NCBI GenBank assembly: GCA_029237695.1
Contig: CM055266.1
Span: forward strand, 115,275,370-115,339,369
Direction: 5' to 3'
Length of the DNA stretch: 64,000 nt
Source of the DNA: Conchocele bisecta
Lineage: Eukaryota > Mollusca > Bivalvia > Lucinida > Thyasiridae
How positions within the stretch are numbered: position 1 is the stretch's first letter; each line of letters starts with the position of its first letter. The translations under genes were made by a program, and so were the position numbers. Below, piece after piece: positions 1 to 11,800 of the stretch. The notes beneath the pieces were generated by a model. That model did not search any database. It saw only the letters and a program-made list of their open reading frames with translations, and had not been told where the DNA came from.

Positions 1-574
1 AATTGTCGTTTTTCGCTGTAGCTCACGGGTTAAGCTCTAATAACTCGAGTAGCACAGGAACACGCAGAGTCGTCGTTTACACGATTAGAGATACAACAAC
101 CATTTACTTCTAGAACTGGAGGAAAGATACGATGGCGCCAACATTGGACTCATACATATCAAACATGTTACATGAGCTGACGATGTTGCTTTGCTGTCTC
201 ACAGTCCACTGTAAATACAAGACATGCTATATTGTGCAAAGAACTACTCGCAGCGTGAAAAACCTGATAAAGAGCAGCGCACTTACATTTCAGAAACACC
301 CCAAATTACCAATACTCTTTGGTGAAATCATTCAACGGTCAACCTCCACAACACATCTAGGTATCCGTCGGAACAGACAGTTGATGCCCGAGCAATCTGC
401 AATATGAGAAGAAGAACTTGTATTCACTAATTGGATCAGAATTCCACAGTAAAAATGGACTACGACATGACCAAACAGGATACATCTGGTCAAAATATGT
501 ACTTCCGAGAACGGTATATGGCCTAGAAGTTCAGAATCTACGGAGGAAATATGTGAACACTCTAGAGTAGGTTC
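1..574. other. no gene recognised
   Basis: I see no conserved protein, RNA or clear repeat here. The short open frames have no recognisable motif. Confidence 0.4.
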
Positions 575-582
575 AAAAGAAA

Positions 583-988
583 GGGCCGCACGATTCACCC
601 AAATCCTCATTTTTCCCCCAAATCCTCCCCAAATCCTCATGTAATGAATAAGTTATCCAATTAATATGTCTCAAAACCTTTTAATATCGTTCTTAAGAAG
701 TTATTGAACCCGATTTGAATACGTTGTCATGGTAAAAAAGAGTCTTATTTCGATGTTTTAATTTAACTTAGGCATTCTAGCAGCCTACTTTAGAAGTTAA
801 ATTAAAACATCGAAATAAGACTTTTTTAACAACAAAACTTATTCAAATCAGGTTCAATAACTTCTTAAGAACGATATTAAAAGGTGTTGAGACATATTAA
901 TTGGATAACTTATTCATTACATGAGGATTTTGGGAGGATTTGGGGGAAAATGAGGATTTGGGGAGGATTTGGGTGAATCGTGCGCCCG
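583..988. mobile_element. foldback MITE with 8-bp target duplication
   Basis: The 406 bp form an almost complete palindrome: the left arm (583-about 780) is repeated in inverse on the right (about 800-988), and both ends read inward as GCACGATTCACCC. It is flanked by AAAAGAAA at 575-582 and 989-996, an 8-bp target duplication. Eight-bp duplications are typical of hAT elements, so a hAT-derived non-autonomous element is the best guess. It has no coding capacity. Confidence 0.75.
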
Positions 989-1370
989 AAAAGAAATGCC
1001 TAAGACAAGTGCAAGCATTACCAGATAGAGCGGCAAACCCAGCCCCGTTGTCTCTACATGATATTCTACCCATATTTACACACATCGAGAAGAATATTCT
1101 CAACATTTTCTACGGTGTTATCTCACTGCCAACCACTATTGACTACGTACGGAAGTGCTGTCCGACAGTTGGTTAAGTATATTGCATTTGATTCACTGAA
1201 GGTTTGATAATCACACGACGCATACTGTATTGTGAGAAACTATAGATATTTGATATAGACAGAGCCACAGTAAAAGTCACACAGGAGCGTACACCCTACA
1301 ATAACCGGCCACCAGCTTGTGAGGCGATCGCTCTGTCCTGCTACGGCCGTACAACTACAGATTAAATTCG
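989..1370. other. no gene recognised
   Basis: Unremarkable sequence between the foldback MITE and a retrotransposon fragment. I see no conserved frame. Confidence 0.3.
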
Positions 1371-1510
1371 TTTTAGGTGTCTATTCAAAGCCTTGGTACG
1401 ACCACTTCTCGAATATGTGGAAGCCGTGGGGTCATCGCATCTGAATAGTGACAAGAAAGTAGAGAACCTTTAGAAATACCTTCAACAATAGGTACCTTGT
1501 CTGGCAATAT
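1370..1510 (+). pseudogene. non-LTR retrotransposon fragment (after RT)
   Basis: A forward frame reads KALVRPLLEYVEAVGSSH. It resembles the conserved segment 'LVRP-LEY-W' that follows the reverse transcriptase palm in Jockey/CR1-type LINEs. The frame is short and soon hits stops, so it is a dead fragment. It may belong with the other forward LINE pieces at 2,340-3,000 and 4,467-4,715. Confidence 0.5.
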
Positions 1511-2339
1511 CTGAATTATGAGATATTAAGGGGACAATGCCAACAGTAAGTACAGAGACCCGTTTCTCTAAGCTTTGTACGATAACAAAAGTGTGTACTT
1601 CATTCTTATTAATTTTCTTCTCACAATACTATGGCGAACGAATGCTATCATTGTCCGCCTACATGCACACATTACTACATGTGAACACATTCACTAAGGG
1701 TGTTGCAACTTTGGCTGCCAGTGTAAATGGTATTCGAAAATTAATGTTTGCACTTAGGAACTTCTTATGTATATAGTCTTACGAAGTTTAGTGAAACGGG
1801 CCCCATGAGAGCAAGGGGAGATATGATTGAGACATACAAAAGAAAAACTGTAATTTACGACAATGTTTGAAGTTACATTAATAACAGTGTTTGAAATGGT
1901 AGGACAGTTATAAATGGCGACAGGGTACCGGATGAATGGTAAATTGGGACGAGGAGTTGAAAAGTCAGCGACTGAACTCACGACATCAACAACGACAACA
2001 ATAACAAACAACAACAACAACAGAAAAATGTAAATATTTAGCATTTAAAATGCTTTTTGTTGAGCTGTTATACACAGGCATGAGAATCTTAAGCTGATCA
2101 GCTGATTTCAGTTGATTTTGTCATAATTTGCGTTTTCTAAATGATTCAGAATCAATCTGGTATGCTCAAATTTGATACTTTTACAAGTGGGATGAGGGGG
2201 GTTTCAGTGGATTTTCAGATGTTTTCAGCGAAAGCCATTCTCATGTCTGTATACAACGAAGTTCACTTTGTTTTCTTCTGCGTATTTGGGCACATATTTA
2301 CCCATGTCTTTTATTTCAAAAGCCACGGTGTCACGAATT

Positions 2340-2600
2340 TCAGATGGATGTTATCGTTCAAGAACCTGTCTCGTCCTCCAAGTCTAAACTTAGAATGTCT
2401 CTTTGATGACACAGCCCTCTACATCCCTCTTGTGCTTCTCACTCCACACACTTGCAAAATGATCTCAACGAACTTGAAAATGGGAATCCCAGCGGGACAT
2501 GAGCTTCAACCCATCTACATGCCAATGCAGTCACATTACAAAACGCAGAGCTGTCATTGACTCCAACTATTCCTTCATAATACTCGGAAACTGCCGAAAT
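2340..2600 (+). pseudogene. LINE reverse transcriptase palm fragment
   Basis: The forward frame contains FDDTALYIP, matching the F(A/V)DDT catalytic motif of non-LTR reverse transcriptases. It continues in another frame with a stretch like MSFNPSTCQC and ITKRRAVIDSNY, which matches the segment after the catalytic loop. The change of frame and the lack of flanking domains mark it as a decayed fragment. Confidence 0.65.
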
Positions 2601-2861
2601 TTTACAGGATATACGGTCCGTAAAAATCATAAAAATAAAATTGATTTTGTGAGATATTTAAGAGCTTTATTAAGTATATCAGTCATATAAATAAAGCTAG
2701 CTAGCACCAGAAGGGCATACCAAAGGAAGGTGATTTAATTGAAGCTTAGAATAGAAAATAAAAAAAATAAATTTGGTCCGGCAACTTCAGGTTTACCGTC
2801 GGACCAGCGGCAATTTTAACGGACATGTCCGACGGAACGACGACTTTCGCGGAGACTGTAA

Positions 2862-3000
2862 TACTCAACTGGTATCAATAACCTCGGCTAAATATCTTGG
2901 CATTACTTTTCTAATGACCTAACCTGGAACAAACATATTGATAAGGCAAATCAAACTTTAGGCTTCCTGAGGAGAAACATCATGGTACACTCTGAACTAC
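2862..3000 (+). pseudogene. LINE reverse transcriptase C-terminal fragment
   Basis: A forward reading contains SAKYLGITF, then LTWNKHIDKA and LGFLRRN. These match the 'KYLGV-i-LsW--Hi' and 'lgfLrRn' blocks after the reverse transcriptase palm. It follows the palm fragment at 2,340-2,600 in the right order but in a broken frame, so both probably come from one insertion. Confidence 0.6.
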
Positions 3001-3019
3001 TGAAATCCACTGATTATGT

Positions 3020-4060
3020 TTTTGTCGAGCCTGCTTGCGGAAAGCGAGACATGGTGATCACAATGACGTCCGGGTGTCCGTCCGTGCGTCAGTCTTGGTG
3101 TCCGTTCGTCTGTCCGAAATCTGTGTTAAAAGTTTTTAAATACCTTATATCTCTGCAGTCCTAAGTCACATTGACTTGAAACTTCAAATGCTTATTAGTC
3201 ATCATCCATATATTCATTCGGTGTCCCACTCATGCAGCCCCTGTGCCGCAAGGTCCAATGACTTAGAAGTTTGCGTTAAAGTTTTTGTCCAAATTTGCGT
3301 TAAACTTTTCATTTACCTACTATCTCTGTAAATGTAAGTCAGATTTGCTTGAAACTTTGTATGCTTATTGTTCATCATCTATATATTCATTCTGTGTCCC
3401 ACTCATGCGGCCCCTGTACCCCAAGGTCAAGGTCAAATGACTTAGAAGTTTGCGTTAAAGTTTTTGTCAAAATTTGCGTTAAACTTTTCACATACCTACT
3501 ATCTCTGTAACCGTAAGTCAGATTTGCTTGAAACTTTCTATGCTTATTGGGCATCATCCATATATTCATTCTGTGTTCCACTCATGCGGCCCCTGTCCCC
3601 AAGGTCAAATAACTTAGAAGTTTATGTTATAAAATCTGTGTTAAAGTTTTTACATACCTTATATCTCCACAATCATTACTCCAATTTACTTCAAACTTCC
3701 AATACTTCCTTTTCATCATTCATATTTTCATTATATAGCCTGCCCATGTGGTCCACGTGCCCAAGGTCAAGGTCAAATGACTTTGACATTGTGTTAAAGT
3801 TTTTACATACCTTATATCTCCACAACACTTACCCAGATTTAATTCAAACAATTCTTTATTATCATCCATATTTTCATTCTATAGCCCACCCATGTGGCCC
3901 ACATGCCCAAGATCAAGGTCAAATGACTTTAACATTTGTGTTAAAGCTTTTACATACCTTATATCTCTACAAGCCTTACTTCAAACTTCAAATAAATACA
4001 CTCTGAGACCATCAAATGCCTCGGCGGGCTCGACATGCGGGCCAAGGCCATCTGGTTGTT
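3020..4060 (+). mobile_element. hairpin-ended element with internal tandem repeats (copy 1)
   Basis: The left end carries GCCTGCTTGCGGAAAGCG and the right end CTCGACATGCGGGCCAAGG followed by CCATCTGG. Between them are about five diverged units of roughly 150-170 bp built on 'aaggtcaaatgactt', 'gttaaagttttt', 'tacctta-atctc' and 'catcatccatat-ttcatt'. The same ends occur at 7,679-8,578 and 21,860-22,045. A unique head and tail around a tandem core is known from bivalve non-autonomous Helitron-like elements; the class assignment is inference. Confidence 0.55.
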
Positions 4061-4109
4061 AATCCTTTCGCTAATCTTCCGCTAGCTATATATGGTCACG
4101 TCTGTGCTT

Positions 4110-4445
4110 CTAAGTCTCAGGATGCAATATACTATGTGCTGAAACACTTGTTGTCCATGCTTGAAATAGGATTAAACATTTACCAGCCTCTGAATCCTTG
4201 AGGAATCTCAGAAAAGCGTGTATCAGTTGCCCTCTACCAATAACACTGATGTCCTCGATATTCCCGGAGTACACTCTCAAGTTGATGTCCACTATAATTA
4301 TATCTTCATTGGTTAGGATTTCTAAAACCTGTCTGTTTAGTACGTCCATTTCTCTGTTATATCTGTCACAATCATACAGGAAGTGTCCAATTGATTCAGG
4401 TACCTTGCATACTTCACATAGGTTTGACTGATTTGCTTATATGTC
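4110..4445 (-). pseudogene. LINE C-terminal Cys-His fragment
   Basis: The reverse strand reads CEVCKVPESIGHFLYDC, a C-x2-C-x8-H-x4-C pattern. This is the typical zinc-knuckle-like tail after the RNase H or RT region of some non-LTR elements. The frame continues for about 80 codons with no other recognisable domain. It lies opposite in strand to its LINE neighbours, so it comes from a separate insertion or an inversion. Confidence 0.5.
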
Positions 4446-4466
4446 CCTCGATCGTCTCCAGCTGGA

Positions 4467-4715
4467 GTGCAGCTCATCGGTCTGGTCACCACATACCAAA
4501 AAGCCATAAACCAGATTGAAAGTTTACAAAAACCAGCAGCTCGCTGGGTAAAACACTATTATGCCAGAACTTCAAGTGTCACTACAATGATGTCAACCCT
4601 ACAGTGGAGGCCCCTTGAACTCCGCCGCATTGATCAGAGATTAATTATGTTCTACAAAATTATTTATTCACTTGTCACTATACCAATCCGAGAATATATA
4701 GCCCTAAATCATTGA
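4467..4715 (+). pseudogene. LINE C-terminal fragment
   Basis: The 82-codon forward frame has IESLQKPAARWVKHYY, then STLQWRPLELRRIDQRL and MFYKI. This matches the 'iE-vQrrAaRfv' and 'L-W-pL--RR---rL-mfYKi' blocks near the C terminus of Jockey/CR1-type ORF2 proteins. It has no catalytic motif and no neighbouring ORF2 part, so it is a truncated relic. Confidence 0.65.
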
Positions 4716-5010
4716 CCAAGTTGATCCTCACACCATCTAACATGACCAGTCTAGAATCGGCCCGTCTGAGCTTCAGGGACTCCAGCCGAGACTTTGCTGC
4801 ATCTCAGTGACACTATCATATGTCAAATACCGTAGTTGTGTTTGACCCATCTGATAGCTCTACGCTTGACCATTTCTCATCGATTAATGTTTTGTTTAGT
4901 GGATGGTCTCCATACGGCTGAGGCATATGCCAACTGGGGCCGTAATAGCGTGTGGTATGCATTTTGTCTAATCCCTTCATGTCGAGTTTGGATGTTTCTG
5001 CGTAGGAACC

Positions 5011-5360
5011 CTAATGTCTTATTTGCGACTTCTGGATGTGATGATTCCAGCTGAGATCTGAACTGATGTGCACACCTAGGTATTTTGCATTGTTTGTACT
5101 TTCAAGGATCTGGCCATATAGAGTGTATGGGACATGAACTATGTGTTTGGATCTGGTTATGTGCAACACCTGGCACTTGCTATGGTTGAATCCATCTCCC
5201 AGGCAGCCTCCCAATTTGTCCAGGTCTGCTTGAAGAGTATTGCAGCCAGCGGCACTATCAATTGTCAGATACACAGCTGTATTAGCAGCAAATAGTCTTA
5301 CCTGGGATGTGACGTTTTCTGGCAGGTCATTTATGTATAAGAGGAACAGTAGCACAGAAC
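5011..5360 (-). pseudogene. LINE reverse transcriptase palm (degenerate)
   Basis: The reverse strand encodes LLFLLYINDLPENV followed by RLFAANTAVYLTI. The expected catalytic FADDT is changed to FAANT, so both catalytic aspartates are lost. KYLGVHISSDLSWNHHI follows at the expected distance. This is a non-LTR reverse transcriptase fragment of about 115 residues, opposite in strand to the fragment at 4,467-4,715. Confidence 0.75.
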
Positions 5361-5492
5361 CCTGGGGAACTCCATGATGTTACCTGCACTTGGTCAGACT
5401 CTTCCCGTTCAAGAACAACAGATTACATATGACCAGTGAGGAATGCATTTATCCATTTGTACTTCCAGATTGAAGAACAAAGCTAACCCGTA

Positions 5493-5714
5493 TATGTGGC
5501 TGTTACTGGAGAAATGGGGCTTTGCGACCTGTGTAGATCCAGATCAGCCTGTGCATCCGCACAGTCTGATCAGGATCTGCACTATTCCGTAAATCAAACA
5601 CCCAACATGATTCGCAATATAGATCTTGATCCGGCTACAGGAGTGCTATTTGATCAAGAGCTACATTGGTCACAAATCCCATAGGCCCCATATCTTCACA
5701 GTCACTGCCACATA
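5493..5714. mobile_element. MITE family A (copy 1), abutting the DUS4L start
   Basis: It begins TATGTGGCTGT-ACTGGAGAAAT and ends with the inverse (ATTTCT-ccagTCACAGCCACATA in other copies). Inner inverted segments contain GATCCAGATCAG and CTGATCAGGATC. Related copies lie at 15,340-15,572, 16,759-16,979 and 62,876-63,113, with fragments near 6,490-6,650 and 17,160-17,340. The inferred DUS4L start codon lies 6 bp after its right end. Confidence 0.7.
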
Positions 5715-5720
5715 CATGGG

Positions 5721-5887
5721 ATGATTTCCCAATCAACAACTGGCCTCCCCGGGGACAGAGAAGGGGGCGGTGACATAGACGCTGACGAAGGGGTCGTATC
5801 AGATGACTTTGTATGGAAAACCCCGCTGGAGCTGTTTCGAAGTCACAATGTGGTCAACATTTGTGCACCGATGGTCAGATACTCCAA
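5721..5887 (+). CDS. DUS4L: DUS4L exon 1
   Basis: Carries the start codon, a variable N-terminal tail, and the first barrel strand NICAPMVRYS, which contributes to FMN binding. The donor is AA|GTAAGC, leaving two bases of a Lys codon. Confidence 0.85.
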
Positions 5888-8800
5888 GTAAGCTTTATGT
5901 TGAAATAGCATTGCACAAGCCAGGTTCATGGTGATAACAATTTCTGAGCACATATTTTGTTCTCGTGCTGAAAATTGGTTTGGTTAACCCTTACAGTGCT
6001 GAATTAAAATTTGTAGTCTGCTGTTTATTTTTTATTCTCCATTTTTCTCATCAAAAACATGGTTTGACAGCACTTTAGAATCAATTCCAATGGAAATGAT
6101 TCTAAAATGCTGCCAAATCATGTTTTTACTTAGAGAAAATACAAAATATGAAACAACAGCAGACAACAATTTTCGGTTCCCGCCTTCTGAGGGTTAAGGC
6201 TGAGCTGTGGTATGGGCCTGGTATGGTTGAACACTTATTCTGGGAAAACATTGCTTTTCATGCTTATTGTGTCAGAGACAAATGTAATTTTTTACCGACA
6301 TCTGAAAATATTTACAAAATTTATGATATTTTCCATAAATGATGTCGAAAGTTGACAAACTGTTAAAAACAAATGCAGAATTCTGCTTTTGCTATGAAAA
6401 CTATGTCAACTTTCAACAGTTTCTGTACATATTTTGATTGGAAAATAGCTCATCTTCTTACATGTAGGTACAAAATCATACGGCTTGCCTCTGTTTCTTG
6501 ACCAGTGTAGCTCCTGACGTGATTGTCAAGGCAAACACACTTATGTAGTTTAATTAGGATGTTAAGTTTTCATCAGAGGCACTGCAAACATTTTCCCAGC
6601 TCAATAGCGACAGTGTATACCCTGATCAGACTGCACATGCTGATCTTGGTCCGTTTTAATCACAAATTCAATGAACCATTTTTGTCTTTACGGGTATGAA
6701 ATTTATTAAATATTTTATTTTTACTTTTGTTATTTCCCAATGAAAGGGTATGTTGTGACCACTCGTTTGAACTGTCTCGGCGTGACAGTTCAAATGGTAG
6801 TCGTAACATATACTTCTGATCACATAGAAGGAAAATATTTAAGATTTTCCGCAAACATAATGGCATATCCTCAACATAAAAAGGGTTGAAGTCCGGTTAT
6901 TCTGGGATGCAGGAGTACATGGTGATCAGGTTCCATTTTTTATACACTTTGAAGATTCATATGTAGAAAAATACCAATATTTAATCACCTATAGTGAGTG
7001 AACATACACTGTCGATGAGGAATGGGAAAAAAATGCATTTTTTTTTACTTTTTTTTATACCGACATATGGGTATTCCGCATGAAATGGGTTAATGACCCC
7101 ACAAATGACATTGTCAGATTATTGTTGAACACTACATGTAGCTCAATTAGACACTACCGTATGAGACGAGCCATATGATTTGTACCTAAGAAGATGTGTG
7201 ATTTTTCATGAAAAAATATTTACAGAAACTGATATTTTCCGTAAATGATGTTGAAAGTTGACGCAATTTTCACAGCAAATCCGGAATATGATTGACAATT
7301 TTGTCAACTTCCAACGTCAATTTCTGTAAATATTTTGCACAAGGTATTGCATGTCTTAGGTTCAAAATCACATGGCTCGTCTCATATGATATAAACAAGC
7401 GATGATCACTGTATTGGGTGGTCAACTTGACCAGCCCAGTTTCAAAGTGGCACTCCATTCCCACTGCAGATTGCCATTCCGGATGCTGGTTCGGAAGTAC
7501 AGCTGTGACCTGGCCTTCACACCGATGATTATTGCCGACTCCTTCCTCAAGTCAATGAAGGCCAGAGATAACGAGTTCACCACATGCAGGGGTATTTATA
7601 CTGCAAGCTGACAAGAGGATGAACTTTGACGTTAGTTTTACAAGTGCATGGTGCTGCACATCGGAAAATGCACCAGTTTTTGTCGCGCCCGCTTGCGGAA
7701 AGCGCGATATAGTCGGCACTTTGGCGTACATACGTACGTACGTGTGTCCGGTTAAAGTTTTTGGTTAAGTTGTTTGGTTAAGTTTTTTGGTTAAAGTTTT
7801 TGGTTAAGTTCTTTGGTTAAAGTTTTTGGTTAAGTTTTTTGGTTAAAGTTTTTTGGTTAAATTTTTTCGTTATACTACATGTATATCTCTGCAACTGCTT
7901 TGCCCATTACCTTGAAACTTCACATGGGTGTTTATCATCATCTATATTTGCATTCTACCCCCCTCCCGTGCGGCCCCTGTGCCCAATGTCAAGGTCAAAT
8001 TACTTTGAAGTTTTTGGTTAAGTTCTTTGTTAAGTTTTTTGGTTAAGTTTTTTGGTTAAGTGGTTGTTAAGTTTTTTGGTTAAAGTTTTTGTCTAAGCTT
8101 TGCCCATTATTGTTAGTGTTATCATACTATCCCTCTCTGCAACAAGGCTTTGGAAGGAAACATCACATCATGTGTTTCCCATACATTCATGGGTATATCA
8201 TTTCTAATCGCTCCCCACCCTGCCCCCTGTGCCCAATGTCAAGGTCAAATTACTTGAAGTTTTTGGTTAAGTTTTTTTGGTTAAAGTTTTTGGTTAAGTT
8301 TTTTGGTTAAAGTTTTTCGTTATACTATATCACTGCACTCATGCTAGCATTCTTACCTTGTGAAACTTCACATGTGAAATTATCATTATCTTAAATTATA
8401 TCATCTACCACTCGTAGCGACTGTGCATATCAGGTCAAATACTGTAAGTAAGGTTAAATTTTTTGGTTAAAGTTTTTGGTTAAGTTTTTTGGTTAAGTTT
8501 TTCGTTATACTATATCTTTTATTTTAGTGTCCATGCCTCGCCACAAGGCGCGACATGCAGGCCGCGGCCATCTAGTTTAGACGAGATGCCACTCAGCTCT
8601 ACTTCGAGCTATCACATAAACACATTTGTCGACTAGGAACTGACGCAAAACAAATGTGTTTATGCAGTATATTCTGCATGTAGCTGAATGAGAATTTGTC
8701 AGTATTCTGGTGCCTATTTCGATGGAAAACATTTTACGCTGGCGCGGAGTGCAGCACCAGTGTGTCTAGTGGTTACAGAGCTCCAGATAAGCTGCGTATT

Positions 8801-11800
8801 TGCTTAAATACCCAATTAAAATTGCCAAAAACCCAATTGAAATCAGAAGTAGCGAGTATCAAAAAGCAAAAAAAAATTATGGTACCTTTATCATGCTGCA
8901 GAAAACAATACACAGACCACAAATATAGCATATTTTTCTTATTTTCCATGAAAATACATCTTGGTATTTCATTAGAATTGTCTCCAAGGAGACAATTATA
9001 ATGAAATGCCAAGACATGTTTTCATTTAGAAGCAAACTAGTCAACAATTGCTGCCTGTTGATGCGTAAACAGTAGTGTAATTTTATTTTACCCAATTAAA
9101 ATGTTGAAATACCCAATTGCTTCAGAAATGATGGAGTAACAATACCCAATTACTAATTCCTTATCTGGAGCCCTGGGTTAACTAGCTGTTAACATTTATC
9201 CTGGGGTTTTCTCCTTAGCATTATTTCCCATTTCTCCATGATTCTATTGTTTCTGACCTCCTCTTGAACCACCTGTGTACAATGCTTCTATGAAAATCAT
9301 CCAATGATACTCCAACCACCCCTATTATTTATAGTTCACATAGTTGTACCACGGTCCCAATGTAACTTCAAATGAGACCAGCCATTTGATTTGTACCTAA
9401 GGATATATGCGATATCTCAAGAATTTGTTTCACAATTTTTTTTATATTTTCCGTAAATGATTATTCATAACAAATGCAGTATTTTCTATGAAATTTTCAT
9501 CATCTTTCAACGGCATTTACAGGAAATATCAGTTTCTGTACATACTGCATATGTTTCATGAAAAATTACACATGTTCAAAATCACATGGTACAAAATCAC
9601 ATGGCATGTCTCAAATGTTTTTGGGACAATTCCGTTGTTATTTCAGAGGACCGGCCCCTGATTGTACAGTTTGCGGCCCACAGTGCCAGTGACTTTGCAG
9701 ATGCGGCAGAAATAGTCGCACCGTAAGTTAGACCTGTTAGACCTTGGATCACAGCATCCATGGTTACAGACAGAATCTTTGTCCTCTCGCTGATAGGTAG
9801 GGTGGGATATAGTGTTCGTCCATGTACGTGCATTTATCCCGTCAACACAGTGCGTATGTGCCGTGAAACATTTTTGCGTTTGAATATGTGCGGTTGTCGT
9901 ACTAGTCGATTCACCGATTTTGAGGTTGCGGCTTGTGTTATTTTTTTGAATTTTAAAGCCATTTGTAGGTGTTGACCTGATAAATAGAATAGTAGGTTAG
10001 TGCCGTGAATGGGAAAAAATATCTGGCGCGGCACGGAAACGGGATGTGCTCGGCAGAGCCTCACCCATCCCGTTTCCTAAGCCTTGCCAGATATTTTTTC
10101 CCATTCACGGCACTAACCTACTATTCTCTATATACATGTACGCATGCACATGCGTACACGAAGTGCTATAGTAACACTTCATTTCTTAATAACTTATGAA
10201 CCACCTCACCGATGATAATTTCCCTCTCACTGGTCCCGTCTCTATATGACCTTAGCTGTTGTGGGACGTTAAACCCTTTCACTTTTTTTTTTCACTGATG
10301 TTAATAATATTTGGCCAGAATGTGTTTCTAGCGATGGTCCTTTGTTTCCCACACATCCACATATGAAAACCCAAGGTCAAAGTCACTGATGACGTATGTT
10401 CACTTTGTGAAATGTTTGGCAAATGTATTAAAAAAATATCTGAAGACCTTCACCGATTTTAATAATATTTGGCCACAAGTTGTGTCTAGGGTTGGTGCTT
10501 TGTTTCGCATACACCCAACGTCTTAACGCCAAATGTCAAAATTAATGAGGACTTGTGTTCACCTTGTTTGTAAGATGTAAGGCAAATGTGTTACTGTTTT
10601 TTTCACAATAACTTCTTAACCCCTTCACCGATTTTATAATATTTGGCCACAATGCGTGTTTAAGGATGTTGCTTTGTTTCGCATACATCCCTTATTAATG
10701 TTTTACACATGCATCTATCTCAGTTAAGGAGCACATAAATGGGATATTCCCCAACTTAAGCCATGTTCTCATAAATGTTTTTCATTGGTTTTTTATGGCC
10801 CCTGTCTTTGTAGAAGCAGGAGGCATGTAGTGTTAACCCTTACACCGTTATCTTAATTTTTTGTCATCTTCTGTTTATTTTGTATTTTTCATTTTTATCA
10901 TCAAAAACATGGTTTGACAGCACTTTAGAATAATTTACAACATGGTTTGACAGCACTTCAGAATCATTTCCATTGGAAATGATTCTGAAGTGCTGTCAAA
11001 CCATGTTTTTATTGAGAAATAAGGCAAGATATAAAAGCAACAGCAGACGACAGTTGTACAAGGTACGTCTTTGGCATTCTTTTATGCGAGATTTGAATCT
11101 TGTTATACCCCTTAAAAGAGTAATATGATTATTACCAGTCCTATTACTTTTAGGGGAAGGTGCCACGTGACGTGTGTGGTATGGACCTGGCACCAGTTCA
11201 GGTTATTCTAATTGCAGGGCTGAATAGGTATATATTTTTTTTATGTAAATAATCCGTTCTGATTTTTGGGTTTTCCTCCAAATGCAGCAGGTTAAATGCG
11301 GGAGGAAATCCGCCAGCCTTAAATGACCGAAGCTGTTGATAGGCCGTTAAACACCAATAAATCAAATCTCCCACCAGAAGCATTTGTGTGCATACATGAC
11401 ACATTTCTTGTGTTGTTTTTTTGCTATAAATGTGCACACATTTTCCAAGACAAGGGTTTGTGTTTCCAGGTTTGCTGATGGAGTGGACCTGAACTGTGGC
11501 TGCCCTCAGAAGTGAGTAACTATGGTAACGATGGCAGTGCCTCATGGGAGTACGCAGGCTGACATTTCACTGTCCGCTGTGTACATCTCCAAAAATTTGG
11601 GAAACGTTAATTGGTACTTATAATGAAAATATAACATCTGCATCAAGCTGTATTTCAGTTTGTTTCATTTGGTTTTATCAAATAACAGTTGACATAACAT
11701 CAATGATGTCATTCAATCATAGAAATGAAATTGTTAACTGATTGCCAAAGTATCGAGGAGTTACCGGTTTTCGTGCCCATAAGAAATAAAGTGTAAAACA

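Noticed and set aside
2141..2560. 139-residue frame as a novel gene
   Set aside because: Its C-terminal half is a LINE reverse transcriptase fragment; the rest has no conserved pattern.
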